Source of the DNA: Datnioides undecimradiatus
Taxonomy: Eukaryota > Chordata > Actinopteri > Lobotiformes > Datnioididae
Length of the DNA stretch: 64,000 bases
Direction: 5' to 3'
NCBI GenBank assembly: GCA_008933995.1
Contig: WARS01000032.1
Coordinates: 5,627,133-5,691,132, forward strand
Made by a program: the position numbers and the translations under genes. This document shows positions 11,758-25,128 of the stretch, one piece after another. The notes under the pieces were generated by a model, which was given only the letters and a program-made list of their open reading frames with translations, had not been told where the DNA came from and ran no database searches. Positions within the stretch are counted from its first letter, which is position 1. The number at the start of each line of letters is the position of its first letter.

Positions 11758-14711
11758 CCCCGAGGACTACACACGGCTGTCACTGAGCGTGATCATTAAT
11801 ACAACCACCAGGTGCTGAGAGCTGCGGAGGAGAGGGGGAGGTCGGAGAGAGAAACTCAAGATCCATTTTTTTTTGTGTCAGGATCAATCAACAAGCCTGA
11901 CTCTATGAGGAACTGTCATGCAAACACTGTCTACAAATTAAGATGGCATGATTGTTCTTTCAGAAATAAACAAAATATGTAGCAAAGAGTTGAAAGTATT
12001 CAAATTTAGCCCTGTGTAAACAAGTAGGCAGAGACATCGCTTCTGGTTTAGCACTGTTTCTTTTCCACCCACCTGGCTGACTAAAGTAGACTAATGTTGA
12101 CTGACTAAAGTCATGTCAACATGTAATGACTGACAGTGTCTTTATCTTTAAACAAGAAGTTGCAAATACAACACACAACTCTAGTAAATGGTTAGCCGTC
12201 TGGTTACCTTTAACCAAGTGCTGTACTTTGGAAGGCTTTACAGAGACACTGAGAAAGTAAGCTGACAAGTTGCTTGTAGGTGAAAGGTTTCTATCAAAGC
12301 AAAACAAGAACACCGCTGGAGCCACTCCCATGCCAACATACCAGACCACAGTCTTAATGAATCAGGACATTCTTACCTCTGTCGTCACTGAGGACTTACA
12401 TTAATGTTCAGTCAGCATTTTCATGTCAGGAATATTGTTTGTTTTGTTTAGGGTGTAGATTTGTTCCCAAGGGGACATTATTGAGTTTATGTGGTAAATT
12501 TGCTGTAAACATTGCTTTTTCTACTCTAGAAACACTGCTCAGTTCCATTTAAAATACAATAAATTATCATTTGAATGTATGTGTTTATTTGCACAATAAT
12601 ATAAGTTTTGATAAATGTATCAGACTAACAAGGTCTACTGATAATAGTAGTAGAATACATATACTGATAGTGGATTTTTGATACTGATGATATATGTCTT
12701 GTTTTTTTACAGTAACAAGGTTTACACAATCATTTTTAATAATGCGGTGGTGAAATGTGATAAATGCTCTTCACTGCAGAATTGTGACCAAGCTATGTAA
12801 TAAGGAAGACATTTTAAAGTTAAAGAAAGTTTGACAGGGCTCTCAGAAGGAAAAACTAAGGTTGTCACTGTGTCAATACCTCAAGCATATCTTTACCATT
12901 TCTGTTCTGCAATTATACTCAGACTTATACACAGATAAGTCAAAATGCTAAGGGAATTCGTTGCTCCTGCTCTATCGCTTAACAATTAAGAAGCAGAGAA
13001 CAGGAGCATATTTTGGAGAAACAAAAAGCAAATATTTTAATTTTTGGTTGATATTTTCTGAAAACCATTGTCACAAATTCATGTTCTGTTAATCAACAAC
13101 TCAATTAATGATTTATCTGTTCAGAAAAAAGACACCTCAAGTTTTCATACTTTGCTTCAAGTATAAACTTGATCCAGCTACAAAACAGAACTAGTATATA
13201 CCAAATATCTGTTGAATAATTACACATTATTTGAACAAAAATCCACTTAGAAAATAACTGAGATCCAGGAGTTGAACAAAACCGAGCAGAATCAAGCAAA
13301 ACAGGAGAGAGGCACAGCCATGAGACAGGAGAGCAAACAGACAGTCTCCTGAAAAGCTGGGTAGTCATGGGCAACTAATATTGGCATCAGTACAACAGGG
13401 CTTCAAGCCAGATCCTCAAATGAGCACTTAGACCCCTAATGTGTCCCCTTTCACCTCTCCCACTGTCCTTATTCACAGGCCATTCCTCTACCCTCCCAGC
13501 AGCCTCCTTCCCCTATGCATCTCATTTTACATTTCCTTGTTCCTGACTGCTAACTGCTAATGTGTGTTTGGCGTGCCTCAGGTTTGGCTGCCACATACAT
13601 AGCAAAGGAGGTTGTCTCTGTAGATTAATAGTGTCTTTTAAATACACTGCAGCACCCTCTGAGACAACAGTGTGTGAAACATGCGTTCAGCCTGCATTTT
13701 TAGCTGGGTTACATAAGTGTTCATTAGTCCCAAATGAATCAGTAAATAACGCCTCATAATATAAAGGCCTTCCACTATAGTAAAAATACATATTCAAGAT
13801 TCTGCTGGAATTACGTTTTATCAAAAGCTGGAACTCTTGTTTTATCATATGGTCTACTGACAGAAAATGAAATGCCACCACTTTGTCAAGCATGACGCCA
13901 AATGTGACAATGACTGTCAGTATAACAAGAAGGACTTGAAGATTATAGCACGAGTGAGTGTTAAGACACATCATGGACAATATAATCATGGACCATATCC
14001 ACTTTATTCAATTGGATATTCTTATACTGCACTGCAGACATGTATTTAATGATTTAGTTTTTAGTTTTAAGTCACAAAATCACAAAATAATGCACGAGAT
14101 GAGGTCACAGGGTGACAGCTTCAAGTTGCCTGTTTGGTCAGATCACACCATGATCATTGTCCATTAAAAGAAGTATGAAACAAGACAACCAAGTCCTCGC
14201 ATTTGGCCTACATGCTTATCGGGTTTCTTAAATGATTGATCGAATACCACAACTGTAGGCAATTCATTTTCATCTATTTAACTATGTCATTATTCAACTA
14301 ATTTCAGCTCTTAATACAACATGTCAATTGAATAAGAATCCTGCATATGATGTGTTGCAATAGCGCACTGCATTATATGGTGTTATTCAGTCTACTTCCT
14401 ACCATTCTGGCCGTCTTGATGCGTCAGGCAGTAGTTTGATAACAGCGTTTTATCCCATAAGTTACCCCTCTCTTTGCATGTCACTGTTGCTAAAAAAAAA
14501 CAAAAAAAAAAAAAACCTGTGCTAACTCTGACAACATATGTATGGTTATTTTACAATACAAGTCTACAATTAGAGATTCATTCATTAAATAGTCACCATG
14601 CTTCTCCTGTCTCACTGGCTGGTGCACCCTTCGCTCATGTCGAAACTTGTCCACTAACAAAACACAGACACCCTGTGAAGCCAGCTAGCTGTCATTACTG
14701 ACATCTCTTAC

Positions 14712-15000
14712 CTTATATATGACACCAGTCGGAAGATTTCTGATGCTTTGATACCCCTCGGTTGGTGTTTTATTTAGCAGGTTCTTCGCGGCTGTTTCCA
14801 AGTTAGCCAAATAGCAGGTTAAGTAACGTTAGCTAGCTGTTAGCTTACCGCTGCACTAACATTACTGTTACTCTCGTCGACAGCGTTGTGGAAATATTAA
14901 CAGTGACGTTCAATCTTGATAAAAACGTCTCCCGATGCCGGAGGCGCAGCCTGACACACATTTCTCTAATTCATTAGCTCTGCGGCGACTTTAAGTGACG
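14712..15000 (-). other. slc25a42: Candidate 5' non-coding exon and promoter region of slc25a42
   Basis: On the minus strand an AAG|GTAAGA donor lies at 14712/14711. It is downstream of a stretch (14.8-15.2 kb) with scattered CpGs and GTTAGC/GCTAAC motifs often seen near fish transcription starts. The coding exon at 11677-11757 has no obvious promoter directly upstream, so a separate untranslated first exon here is plausible. The upper edge is a guess; no TATA box is seen. Confidence 0.35.
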
Positions 15001-15107
15001 AGCAACGTCCATGCTGTTGTGCTTCTGCCGTTACTACTCCTGTCAACGACCCGAGGCTGTTAACGTTAGCTTCACCACACTGAGGTTTGACAAGGACGAG
15101 CGCAGTG

Positions 15108-15126
15108 GCATTCTGGGAAATGAAGT
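15108..15126 (-). promoter_or_regulatory. ZNF143/THAP11-type promoter motif
   Basis: Read on the minus strand, this 19-nt site is ACTTCATTTCCCAGAATGC. It differs by two bases from the well-known ACTACAATTCCCAGAATGC promoter element. It sits about 110 bp upstream of the likely slc25a42 first exon, where such elements are usually found. Binding is inferred. Confidence 0.55.
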
Positions 15127-15300
15127 CTGAGTGGGGAGGGGCACGTTTGGATAGGTCGGTTGGAGGGGCGTGAGCAGAAGACACACTTGAGACGACAAGT
15201 TTTTTTCTTTTTCGTGTCTAAGTAAAATTAACTGGAAGCTAACTTACTTTATCTACACACAACCACACGGCAAGATACAGGTGAAGCATCGAAAGTGAGT

Positions 15301-15306
15301 TTTATT
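15301..15306 (-). terminator. Candidate poly(A) signal of armc6
   Basis: An AATAAA on the minus strand lies about 520 nt after the armc6 stop codon. It would place the armc6 3' end near 15.28 kb, within a few hundred bases of the putative slc25a42 promoter on the same strand. Confidence 0.5.
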
Positions 15307-15824
15307 ATGATCATGCAGAATATACACTGATGTTGTCAGTGATAAATCTGTATGTCAGACATTTAAGTTTTACACTATAATAATTTATATACAAGGTTAA
15401 AAAAAAGAAAAAAGAAATATTTCTTGTAAAAGTATAAGGCAGTTAACACACGTTAAAATCTGGCTCTGCCAACAGGGGAATGGAATCTGCACAGATCAGT
15501 GCAGTTTAAGTATTTGCATAGCAGCAAATACACCTATATTAACCAAGGGCACAAAACACACCAATTTATAAGGATCATGGCCCTAAATGTGATTCATATG
15601 TAAAACTGGGCATCAGAAAATTTGTAAACTAAATATTAATAGTAAGCAAATCATCTACAACAGGACAACGATGTGTTTTTGTACTTGTCTGTATATATAG
15701 CTGGATAGTTGCATTTGCTTAAACACTTGGCTTCATATGCCAGCATCATAATATGTCATCCTCCCTAAAATTGCATTTCAGGCAACCTTGTGGTAAGGGT
15801 GTACAGGGATGCTCTCCTCTGCTA

Positions 15825-18196
15825 TCAGTTAGTGAGGCTGCCATGTTTGCCAGTCCACAGCTCTCGGAGCTCCACCTGGCATCCCAGATCTCTGAGGGCT
15901 GCTTTACCCACGTCACCACAGTCTTGATGGGTCTTCAGTGCCTGGGCTATCAGGGCCTCTGCTCCCATCTCCAGAATTGGTTGACTATAGTTATGCATAC
16001 GTGAAACCAGGTTTCTCATCAGCATGCATGCCTGTTTCTGTTATTAACAAAGAGAGAAGAAAGGGCAAACTGTCACAGGGATGTTTTTTCTTTAGTTAGC
16101 ACATTTATTATGGATGACCTCATATTACCTGCACATTGACAACATCAGCATGTGCTTTCATACTCTGAATAGCTGCCAAGGCACCTCCATTCTCCATGAT
16201 GACTTTGCAGTTGTTTGGTTTACGCAAAGCAAGTACAGAGAGGCATGCACAGCCCTGCTCACACACCTACAGCAAAATATCAACATAAACTTAGGATATC
16301 TGCAGAATTTATCTATAACTCAGATTTATTTTTATCCAATAACTAGGCATAACAAAATATGTGTACTAAATCTGTGGTAAATGCTAGTAAGAGGGTTTGT
16401 ATGACATTTGACAAACTCACCGCAGAGTTGCTCATGTGTCTGTTCATGGCAATGACAATAAGCTGGACTCCACCAGCATTAACAACTGCATCTTTCACAT
16501 CATCATTTCCTGCTACAGCTCGTATTGCACTAAGGACCTGCCGAACCAACTCCTGCAAGGATAAAACCAGTTCAGTGAACAGAACCAACATGCAAGCAGA
16601 ACCTCCAGTCAGTTCATATTATAATCATTTCTTTTTAAGTTGACTACCGGTGATTCATAGCTGTCTGCAAGCAATGTCATCATGAGCTTCAGTCCTCCTA
16701 GATCACAGATGTCCTGACAGAACTCATTCCTTACGGCCAGACGGGACAAAGTTGCACAAAGCTCACTCAGAACAGAAGTATTGTTTAGGTGAGCTGTGAA
16801 GAGGGGGACCACAAATAAAGAAATGACATTAATGAAATCAGAATGTAATTTAGAAAAACACTTAGATAGCTGAAGCTATTACAGCCATGTAAACTAGTGA
16901 TCAGTGGACCTTACCTTTTGCAGCCTCAATTAAAACCTTCAGTCCATTGTGCTCCAGAACAATAAGCTTGGCATGTTCATGAGCATGCCCAAAGGTCACT
17001 CGGACATCATCATCAAAGGTCATGACCCTGAGAGCTGCAGAGGCCTCCTTGATGACCTCAGCACATCCACTGTGTTGTTTAATGGCTCCAGTCAGCAGAG
17101 GCAGGACACCACCTTTTACCAAATCCTGTCTGTTCTGTTCATGTTTTAAACAGCAGTGACGTACAGTGTGGATGGCTACACGCGTCACGGAGGAATGCGC
17201 CTGGTACTTCTTAAAGACATCCAAAAGAAATTGCTGGCCCTCTGCATCCAACAAGTCTGGCTGTCCATCTGTCAGTGCAGCCAGTGCAGACAGGGAGGCC
17301 AACACAGCTTCCTCCTCCTCTACACTCTTTTTGCAGTAAGACAGGATGATGGGGTAGGCATCCTTTTGGGCAGCCAGGTACCTCTGGGCAAATCCCAGGG
17401 AGCAATGTTCAGTGAAAAGCTTAATGTCTGCCGTCACTTCCGTAACACTGGCAGAGTCTTTTCCAATTCGGAGGGAATCTAAAGCCTGCAAATAGAACAA
17501 GTAGAACAAGTACATGTAAACTGTGAGATTTTGTTACTTTTGCAAGCAGATCCTGCTCACAAATCAGGTAAAGGCTCACCTGTAAGACCTCATGTGTTTG
17601 CTCTTCCTGCTTGTCATCAGATGATACAGCTGGCACAGCCTTCACTATACAGCTGAGGTCCACACCTGCACTTGCACATAAGAGTACGGTTAAAGCTTTG
17701 AGACACAACATAATATCAAGTACAAAACAGAGGAGAAAACACACACTTTGAGGGGGAAGGTAAAAATCAGGTCTGAGGGGGATCTACAGCCTTAGAACAG
17801 AATTGGTCATATTCAGCCTAACTCTGTGTGTCAGGTAGTGGACCATTATTCAAGACCACATTTTATTAGCATGTGTAGGAGATGGAAAGTTGGTATTTTA
17901 TACTTTATAAATTCTACAAATAAATTGTATTTTTTACTTTATATCATAGTATAGTATAGTATAGTATAGTATCGTACAGTATAGTATAGTAGTCTTGACT
18001 TTATGCCCATAGAGCTAACAAAGCACTAGCAAAACGATCAACGATCAACAAGCCATTGTCCTTTTCCGCTGTTACCTTGAGACTCAAACTGCTCCACAGC
18101 CTCCCTCAAAGCCTCATCAGGCTCCATCTCAAACTCCTCCATGTTTTCCCTGACAGCAGCGTCAAAGGTTTCCTGTGTGATCCTCCGCTTTGCCAT
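15825..18196 (-). CDS. armc6: Armadillo repeat-containing protein 6
   Basis: Seven coding exons on the minus strand join in phase: 18076-18196, 17580-17665, 16915-17485, 16648-16793, 16421-16552, 16129-16266 and 15825-16037. They give 468 residues, close to the human protein. The N-terminus [18 protein letters not shown] matches the family start. The body carries armadillo-type helical repeats; recognisable blocks are [51 protein letters not shown] and [13 protein letters not shown]. The C-terminus holds [16 protein letters not shown]. The molecular role of ARMC6 is poorly known; a scaffold function is only inferred from the fold. A TTTCAG acceptor at 18208 just before the start means the first exon is untranslated. 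The ATG is supported by homology. It is transcribed towards slc25a42 and divergently from mau2. Confidence 0.96.
17943..17992. repeat. Imperfect (ATAGT)n pentanucleotide repeat
   Basis: About nine units of ATAGT lie in an armc6 intron, with one interruption reading ATCGTACAGT. It is a simple tandem repeat and probably length-polymorphic. Confidence 0.9.
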
Positions 18197-19602
18197 GTTT
18201 GTCCACCCTGAAACGGAGTGTGATAATGTAAATATGAGAAGATGAGGAGCATCACATGCGGTGACCAGCCTTACCCAAGATAGCTTAGTAATAGCTGCTG
18301 TTAGCTAACAGATGCTGTAACAGATTCTGCTCTTGATGCCAAAAGTGGAAAAATGTAAAAAATAAATAAAAAATCTGACGTTAAATAACGTTGCTGTAGG
18401 GTAATAAAATTATAGCTATACTATATATAATTCAAACCACTTAACTGTTACCACCGCCCAGTGACAGACAACAACTACCCAACTGTTATGAATGAGCCGA
18501 AAACCACGGTCGATGTACGCACTTTCCGTAACCGGCTGTGCTTTCTACCTGAAGCCTGTACATCCGTGACAGCAGGCTCCAAGCAGCGAGGCGCGAGGCG
18601 TGAACCGTGCGTAAAAACGTAAGTGAATAGCAAATCGCGCAAAAGGTCCCACTCAAATTTTGTCTCGGTTGGGACACACGCCACAAAACATGTGTTCCTT
18701 TTACAGACCTGAACATGCCACGACCCTTTTTATTCACAATGGTAACAACTAGAAAAATAAATAAATTACAAACTGATTTTTCCTTCCAAATTAAATGGGC
18801 ATGCTAGTAATTTATAATATTCCATTGGCAAACTCCGCATAGATTTGTTGATATAGTGAATATATGTCGCGAAACACCGTTCAGTAGCTGTAAATACTAT
18901 ATTTTTTACTGTTGTGTCACTACAAGATCCACGCACAAAGGGCATTGTTAAATACATTTTCTCAATTCAACGCTTTTAGAATAAAGAAGCAATTAAAACT
19001 GTAATAGCTTGTAATGAATTACACATTTTAGGAAGATTTCTTATTTCCCTTTTAATTATCTATCTGCCCTAGCGTTTAAAAAGAAAGCGGTAAGAAAGCA
19101 CTATCATGTCTTTATATCAATTGTGCCTTATTGATATATTATCTTCTTTCTGGCGTTCCCTTTTGTACTTGTAAATTCTATTTTGTCAAATAAAAACTAG
19201 AAACCAAGAAATTATGATAAAATTATGATAAAATTACAACAAGTAGGGCGGGGGAAAGGACTAGGCTGTATTAAAACGTGCGGATAAAGTTCGGGGAGGA
19301 AGTGGCTGTTGGGTTTTCTAAGGGCGACTAAGCTGCAAAAACAACCTTAAAATACACACAGCCGATGCTTGGACACTGAGGGCAATAAAACCTGAGGGTG
19401 GCAGTATTGAAACATCGAGGACAACAATCGCTGTAAAACCTCGAAAAAGAAGAAGACGAGGAGTAGGCGGATGATCGCTACCTATGACTGAAGTAACAAA
19501 ACAGTGGAGAGGCCAGCGGTAGCTGTGGGCTTCTTCAGCAGACGTCGGTCCAAATGTAAATCGGTATATTTTGTGGTTGTTTAGTCACAGTTTAGACACA
19601 AG
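18197..19602. promoter_or_regulatory. Divergent armc6/mau2 promoter interval
   Basis: This 1.4-kb stretch separates the start codons of two genes transcribed away from each other. On the minus side an acceptor at 18208 leads into the armc6 start exon, and a possible donor (CAG|GTAGAA) at 18549/18548 could end its untranslated first exon. CpGs occur around 18.5-18.65 kb and 19.25-19.55 kb. The AT-rich middle (18.75-19.2 kb) shows no exon. I see no TATA box placed convincingly for either gene. Confidence 0.5.
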
Positions 19603-22600
19603 ATGGCAGCAAGCACAGAGGCTCCGGAGCCGTGGTACTTAGCCCTGCTGGGCTTTGCAGAACATTTCCGCACGTCAAGTCCGCCAAAGATCCGTCTGTG
19701 CGTCCACAGTTTGCAGGCAGTGTTTCAGTTCAAGCCGCCTCCCAGAGTCGAGGCCCGGACTCACCTGCAGCTCGGCTCGGTGCTGTACCGACACACGAAG
19801 AACAGCGAGCTGGCCCAGACTCACCTGGAGAAAGCGGTGAGCAGCAGTCAGTGTCTGATACCAGCCTGAGGTGCAATGAATCACTGATGATGCTCAGTCC
19901 TAGATATGTGTCCAGCAGTGTGTCATACCTTTCCAACTCACTGGCAATCCATCCTCAGTGTGAAGCTGATACTAATTATTTGTCTTCTTTATTCTCTCCG
20001 CAGTGGTTCATATCACAGCAAGTATCCTTTTTGTGTGTAATATGAAATCGCAAACAAACTGATACAAGGTGTGTTACTTCTTCATCAATGCACCTCCCAA
20101 GTCATACATGCATGATTTATGAAGAAGTCAGGGAATATTCCTGGCACCGGCCCAGTTGATAATGAGGGTGACAACGATTCCTTCATTGTTTATATCAGAT
20201 CTCTCAGTTTGAAGATGTGAAGTTTGAAGCAGCAAGTATTCTGTCAGAGTTCTACTGTCAACAGGTAGCTGCATCCATTTCCTGCATCCTGTCATCCTAC
20301 AGTAATAAGTCACTGTGAAAAGTAGTTGTTGAGAGACTTGAGTTTGATGTTTTATCACCTTAAAACACATACTAGGCAAAAACCGATACTAAAACAGTTA
20401 ACTTCCTATTTCAGCTTGGTTGTTTTGCCCAGTCTTAGAAACTCACCTTTTGCCTTCTGTTTTCAAGAACTTGGTGGACTCTGCAAAACCAGTGCTGCGG
20501 AAGGCCATCCAGATTTCTCAGCAGACTCCCTACTGGCACTGCAGACTGCTCTTTCAGCTGGCAGTATGACATTACATTATGTCTTACAAACTGGCTCATA
20601 CTTCGTAAATCGACTAGCATGTTTCATTTACGTGTTGGGTGTTCTCTCTGTCTCTGTCTCAGCAACTTCATGCACTGGAGAAGGACCTGGTATCGGCCTG
20701 TGATCTCCTCGGAGTCGGAGCAGAATATGCAAGAGTCATGGGCTCAGAGTACACACGGTACGTGGAACAGTTTAATGTTTGAACACTGAGAGGCTGCATA
20801 TCGGTCTGTGATTTAAGGCTCATCTTCTTACATTTCTTTCCTTTTCCTGCAGAGCTTTGTTTTTACTAAGCAAAGGAATGGTAAGCTGGAGTCAGTCTCT
20901 GCTACTTGAAGGCACTTTATTTGTGATGCTTTCTCACCGTTCTGTAAATTCTGTAAACTGCACATATATTGGTTTCCCTGCAGCTGCTGCTGATGGAGCG
21001 GAAGCTGAGCGAGGTGCACCCTCTGCTGACACTGTGCGGGACCATTGTTGAGAACTGGCAGGGAAATCCCATACAGAAGGAGTCCCTCAGAGTTTTCTTT
21101 CTGGTGCTGCAGGTTACACACTATCTGGACGCTGGACAGGTACACTGTAATAACTTTGGCCTCATAATGTAACCAACAGTAAGGATATGTTGAATTAAAC
21201 AAAATGAATGAATCACGATGTAAATTGGTGCCTGCTGATTTTTGTGTGTCCATGTTTGGAGACTTATTGTAACAAATGCTAAATTACAGTATTAATGTTT
21301 CATGTTTGTGGTATCATATTACCAACTCTCTGAATAAGATTTGATGCTCAAAGCAACAAAGTCAGAGTCTGTATCTGTATGTTGGGTTTAGGTAAAGAGT
21401 GTGAAGCCGTGCCTGAAGCAGCTTCAGCAGTGTATCCAGACCATATCCACGCTTCACGATGATGAGATCCTTCCCACCAATCCAGCAGCTCTCTTCCACT
21501 GGCTGCCCAAAGAGCACATGTGTGTGCTTGTGTACCTGGTCAGATTCTCTCTCACACACACACAGATGCACACAGTTTTTCTATCCTTCAATTTTTAGAT
21601 CATGAATTTTATTTTAGAGTGTATTCTGTGTCTTTTTTTTTTGTACGAAAGGTGACGGTGATGCACTCAATGCAGGCAGGCTACTTGGAGAAAGCACAGA
21701 AGTACACAGACAAAGCCCTCATGCAGCTGGAGAAACTGAAGAGTAAGTGTGTTGGAATACACTCACTGCTTATTTCCTCCCTGATGACGGACGCATTGAA
21801 TCAACTCTGATCCACCCGTATGTGTTCAAAGTGCTGGACAGCAGTCCCATCCTGTCCACGTTCCAAGTCATCCTGCTGGAGCACATCATCATGTGCCGGC
21901 TGGTCACCGGACACAAGGCCACAGCTTTACAAGAGGTACATTGATCCTGCAGCACTGGTTTACTCCAGAAGCTTTCTCTTGCTCTTTGATTGTATTTTAA
22001 GATTGTGATGAGTCCTTTCTGTGTTTAGATTTCTCAGGTTTGTCAGCTTTGCCAGCAGTCTCCCAGGCTGTTTACAAATCATGCTGCACAGCTTCACACA
22101 CTACTGGTAAGTCTATAAGCAGAGATAATAGCAACCTGTAGGGAAAAGGAAACAATTCCCTTTTGGCTAGATTCCAGTGAAATATACAGTATAGAAAATA
22201 CATACTTGTTTTCATACAGCTTTCCATAGTGCAACAACATGTGGTATTAGTCATTTCCCTTTTCTGTTCATAGTTTTGTTAAGGTTGCAGGAAAAAGTAG
22301 CTGCACACTGTTTTCAAGATGAATCTGGCCCAAATAATATGAACCATTCACATGTGTTTGTTCTTTTTCTGTGTCAGGGCCTCTACTGTATCTCAGTGAA
22401 CTGCATGGATAACGCTGAGGCTCAGTTCACTGCTGCTCTGCAGGTGAGTGTCATGTCTTCACTGTTAGATCACAAGGTTCCTGTGGATTGTAAACTCTCT
22501 CTGGCTTTGTTCAGATCTCTAAAACCCAGTAGTGAATCAAAAATGAGTTGTGGTTAATAGGCTGATATGGGCGACCATGTGACGATAAAGATGTGTGATA

Positions 22601-25128
22601 GGACCCAAATCTCATTCGTTTCCAGATAACAATACAAATCACAGTGTAGCATATTTTCTGTAAATTCAATAAGTACTTTAATTTATTTAAAATGACCACA
22701 TGAAAAGGCCTGTTTCTTAATACATTCTGAATTATACTCTTGATGGTATTCTGTCAAACCTTTTATATCCTAACCACGTCCATGCAACAGGTGCAACCCC
22801 TTTTTAGGTATGAGCTCCTTATTTTGTCTTTGCTGGTCAGAGTCCTTCTACTGTTTAGATTTACCCCATTCTATGTCATGTTCGCGCTCCTCCTTGATCG
22901 TTTATGCTGCCTACATGCATGTTTCCCGCCTGCAATCGTGCCTTGCACAAAAGTGCAAAACATTGTCCAAATGATAAATATTGCTTAAAAGAGCGAAATA
23001 AGAGAGAGGGAGTGCAGTATGACACAATATTTGTTTATTGGCCACCACACAATACATACTATCACATCATGCAGTATATGTGAGAGCAATACATTTTAAA
23101 AGAGAATAGTTTGAGCTGTATGATGTGATGATGACTTAATATTGTCAGTGTCCCTTTTTTTCTTTTTTTTCTGTCAGATGACAACACACCAGGAGCTGTG
23201 GACATTTATTGTGACAAACCTGGCCAGCGTTTACATCAGGGAAGGCAACAGACATCAAGAGGTCAGGGAGCTGCTCCTTCCACCAGCATTTAAACTTGTT
23301 CAGACTTACATTTATATATTTTTTCCTTTAGTTTAGTTACTTATTTTTGGAATCAACAGCTGTACAGCCTGCTCGAGAGGATCAATCCTGATCACAACTT
23401 TCCCGTCAGGTAACTACAGATACAATATCACGTCATCTAAGCTCGGTTCTTGTTTTAATTTTTAGCTGATTTAAAAAAAATAATATGACTTTAACTTCTT
23501 CAGTTCTCATTGTCTGCGGGCAGCAGCTTTTTACATCAGAGGGCTCCTTTCTTTCTTCCAGGGCCGTTACAACGAGGCCAAGTGAGAACACTTCACTTTT
23601 GATTTTAATCAGTGCACTCCACTTTTTGTCACATTTAGTCTTGATTTCCTGTCCTCATGTTTAGAGCCAGAAAGCTTATCATGTAAACTTGCATCAACAG
23701 AAGATTTCTAAGGGAGACCCTGAAGATGTCCAATGCTGAAGATCTAAACAGGCTGACTGCGTGCTCTTTAGTCCTACTGGGCCACATCTTCTTTGTCCTG
23801 GGCAACCACAGGGTGAGTCTACATATCATCACGTATCCTCTCTATTAGTGCACACAGAGTGATACCTGTGTTTGAGGACTGCAGACGTGGTCTTGACTGC
23901 ATGTCGGTTCCATATTTTCTTCAGGAAAGTAACAATATGGTGGTTCCTGCCATGCAGCTCGCCAGCAAAATCCCAGATATGTCTGTCCAGCTTTGGTCCT
24001 CTGCTCTTCTTAAAGGTACAGTGATCACTCGGCTCTAACTCACACTGAGGTCGGTGTTTTAGGTTTTAGATTTATATTAATGGTACAAGGAACATTTTCC
24101 CAAAATTTATTAACAGATGTTTGGCCAGATAAGTTTATATTTTGGCCTTATGGGGGCGCAAAAGGAAAACTTATAGTGTCCCAAAACGGAATAGCTTCAA
24201 TGTAGCTCATGTAAACTCATAGTTACATTAGCTCTTGTAATTATAGAGCCCCACAGTCTTCAATATTAAATACATTTTTGAGAAAAATAATTAAATCAAA
24301 ACAATATGTAAAATACAAATGAGACAGCAATTAATACAATTAGTTAAAGTAACCATTTTAAATAAAATTCTTAGCATTCTTATTTTCATAATTAACAGAT
24401 TTTGTTTTTTCTTAATATTTTTCTTAATATGACATTGATTTCATGCCACTGTTTATTACACTTTTTATTATGAAACTTTTTGCTTCATGACAGCAATGAT
24501 CCTAACCTTCCAAACAACATGTCAGAGCAATGTCAAAGTAATTGTAAGCCAACTCACTATGGCTGCTGTAAATAACTGTATTTTGGTGTCCTTTGTCATA
24601 CTGCAATCAGAGAGCTAGCCCTTGCAGAAGAGGCAGACATGCCCAGATCTCATTCAGTTATAGCATCAATACACCCCACAGGTAATGAAACCCCAACTAA
24701 ATAAAAATTGAACACGGTTTAGGGAAACCAAGAAAGTGGCTTAAGAAACATTTAATCACTCAGCAATGACTTGAAACATCTGAGCATATTCTAAAGTGGA
24801 TCTGAAGTTGTTGATCTTTTCCCAGCAGATCTGAACAAAGCTTGTGGAAACACCATGGATGCCCATGAGGCCGCTCAGATGCATCAGAACTTTTCCCAGC
24901 AGCTCTTGCAGGATCACATTGCAGCCTGCAGCCTCCCTGAACATAACCTCATCAGTGTAAGCACAACGTCAATCAGTCAGCCCGTAAACAGTGAGTAAAT
25001 CCACCCTGCCTGGATTTGAAAGAAACCATTGTGTAATATGTTGTGTGTTCCAGTGGACGGACGGCCTCCCTCCTGTGCAGTTTCAACCTCAGAATGGGCC
25101 AACTACCAGCCTAGCCAGCCTCCTCTGA
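19603..25128 (+). CDS. mau2: MAU2 chromatid cohesion factor (cohesin loader subunit, SCC4 homologue)
   Basis: MAU2 pairs with NIPBL to load cohesin onto chromatin; it is a TPR-type superhelical protein that wraps the NIPBL N-terminus. Nineteen coding exons join in phase: 19603-19836, 20004-20021, 20199-20264, 20468-20563, 20663-20757, 20853-20880, 20984-21139, 21392-21538, 21652-21742, 21832-21935, 22029-22106, 22378-22443, 23178-23261, 23360-23409, 23504-23581, 23701-23812, 23925-24015, 24829-24956 and 25054-25128. They give 598 residues (human 613; the shortfall is mainly the alanine/glutamine-rich N-terminus). Landmarks include [20 protein letters not shown] at the start, [36 protein letters not shown], and a C-terminus ending TSLASLL. 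Two exons are very small (18 and 28 nt), and the intron after the 18-nt exon has U12-type signals. Compared with human, one valine is absent at the HQE/LYS junction. Confidence 0.97.
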
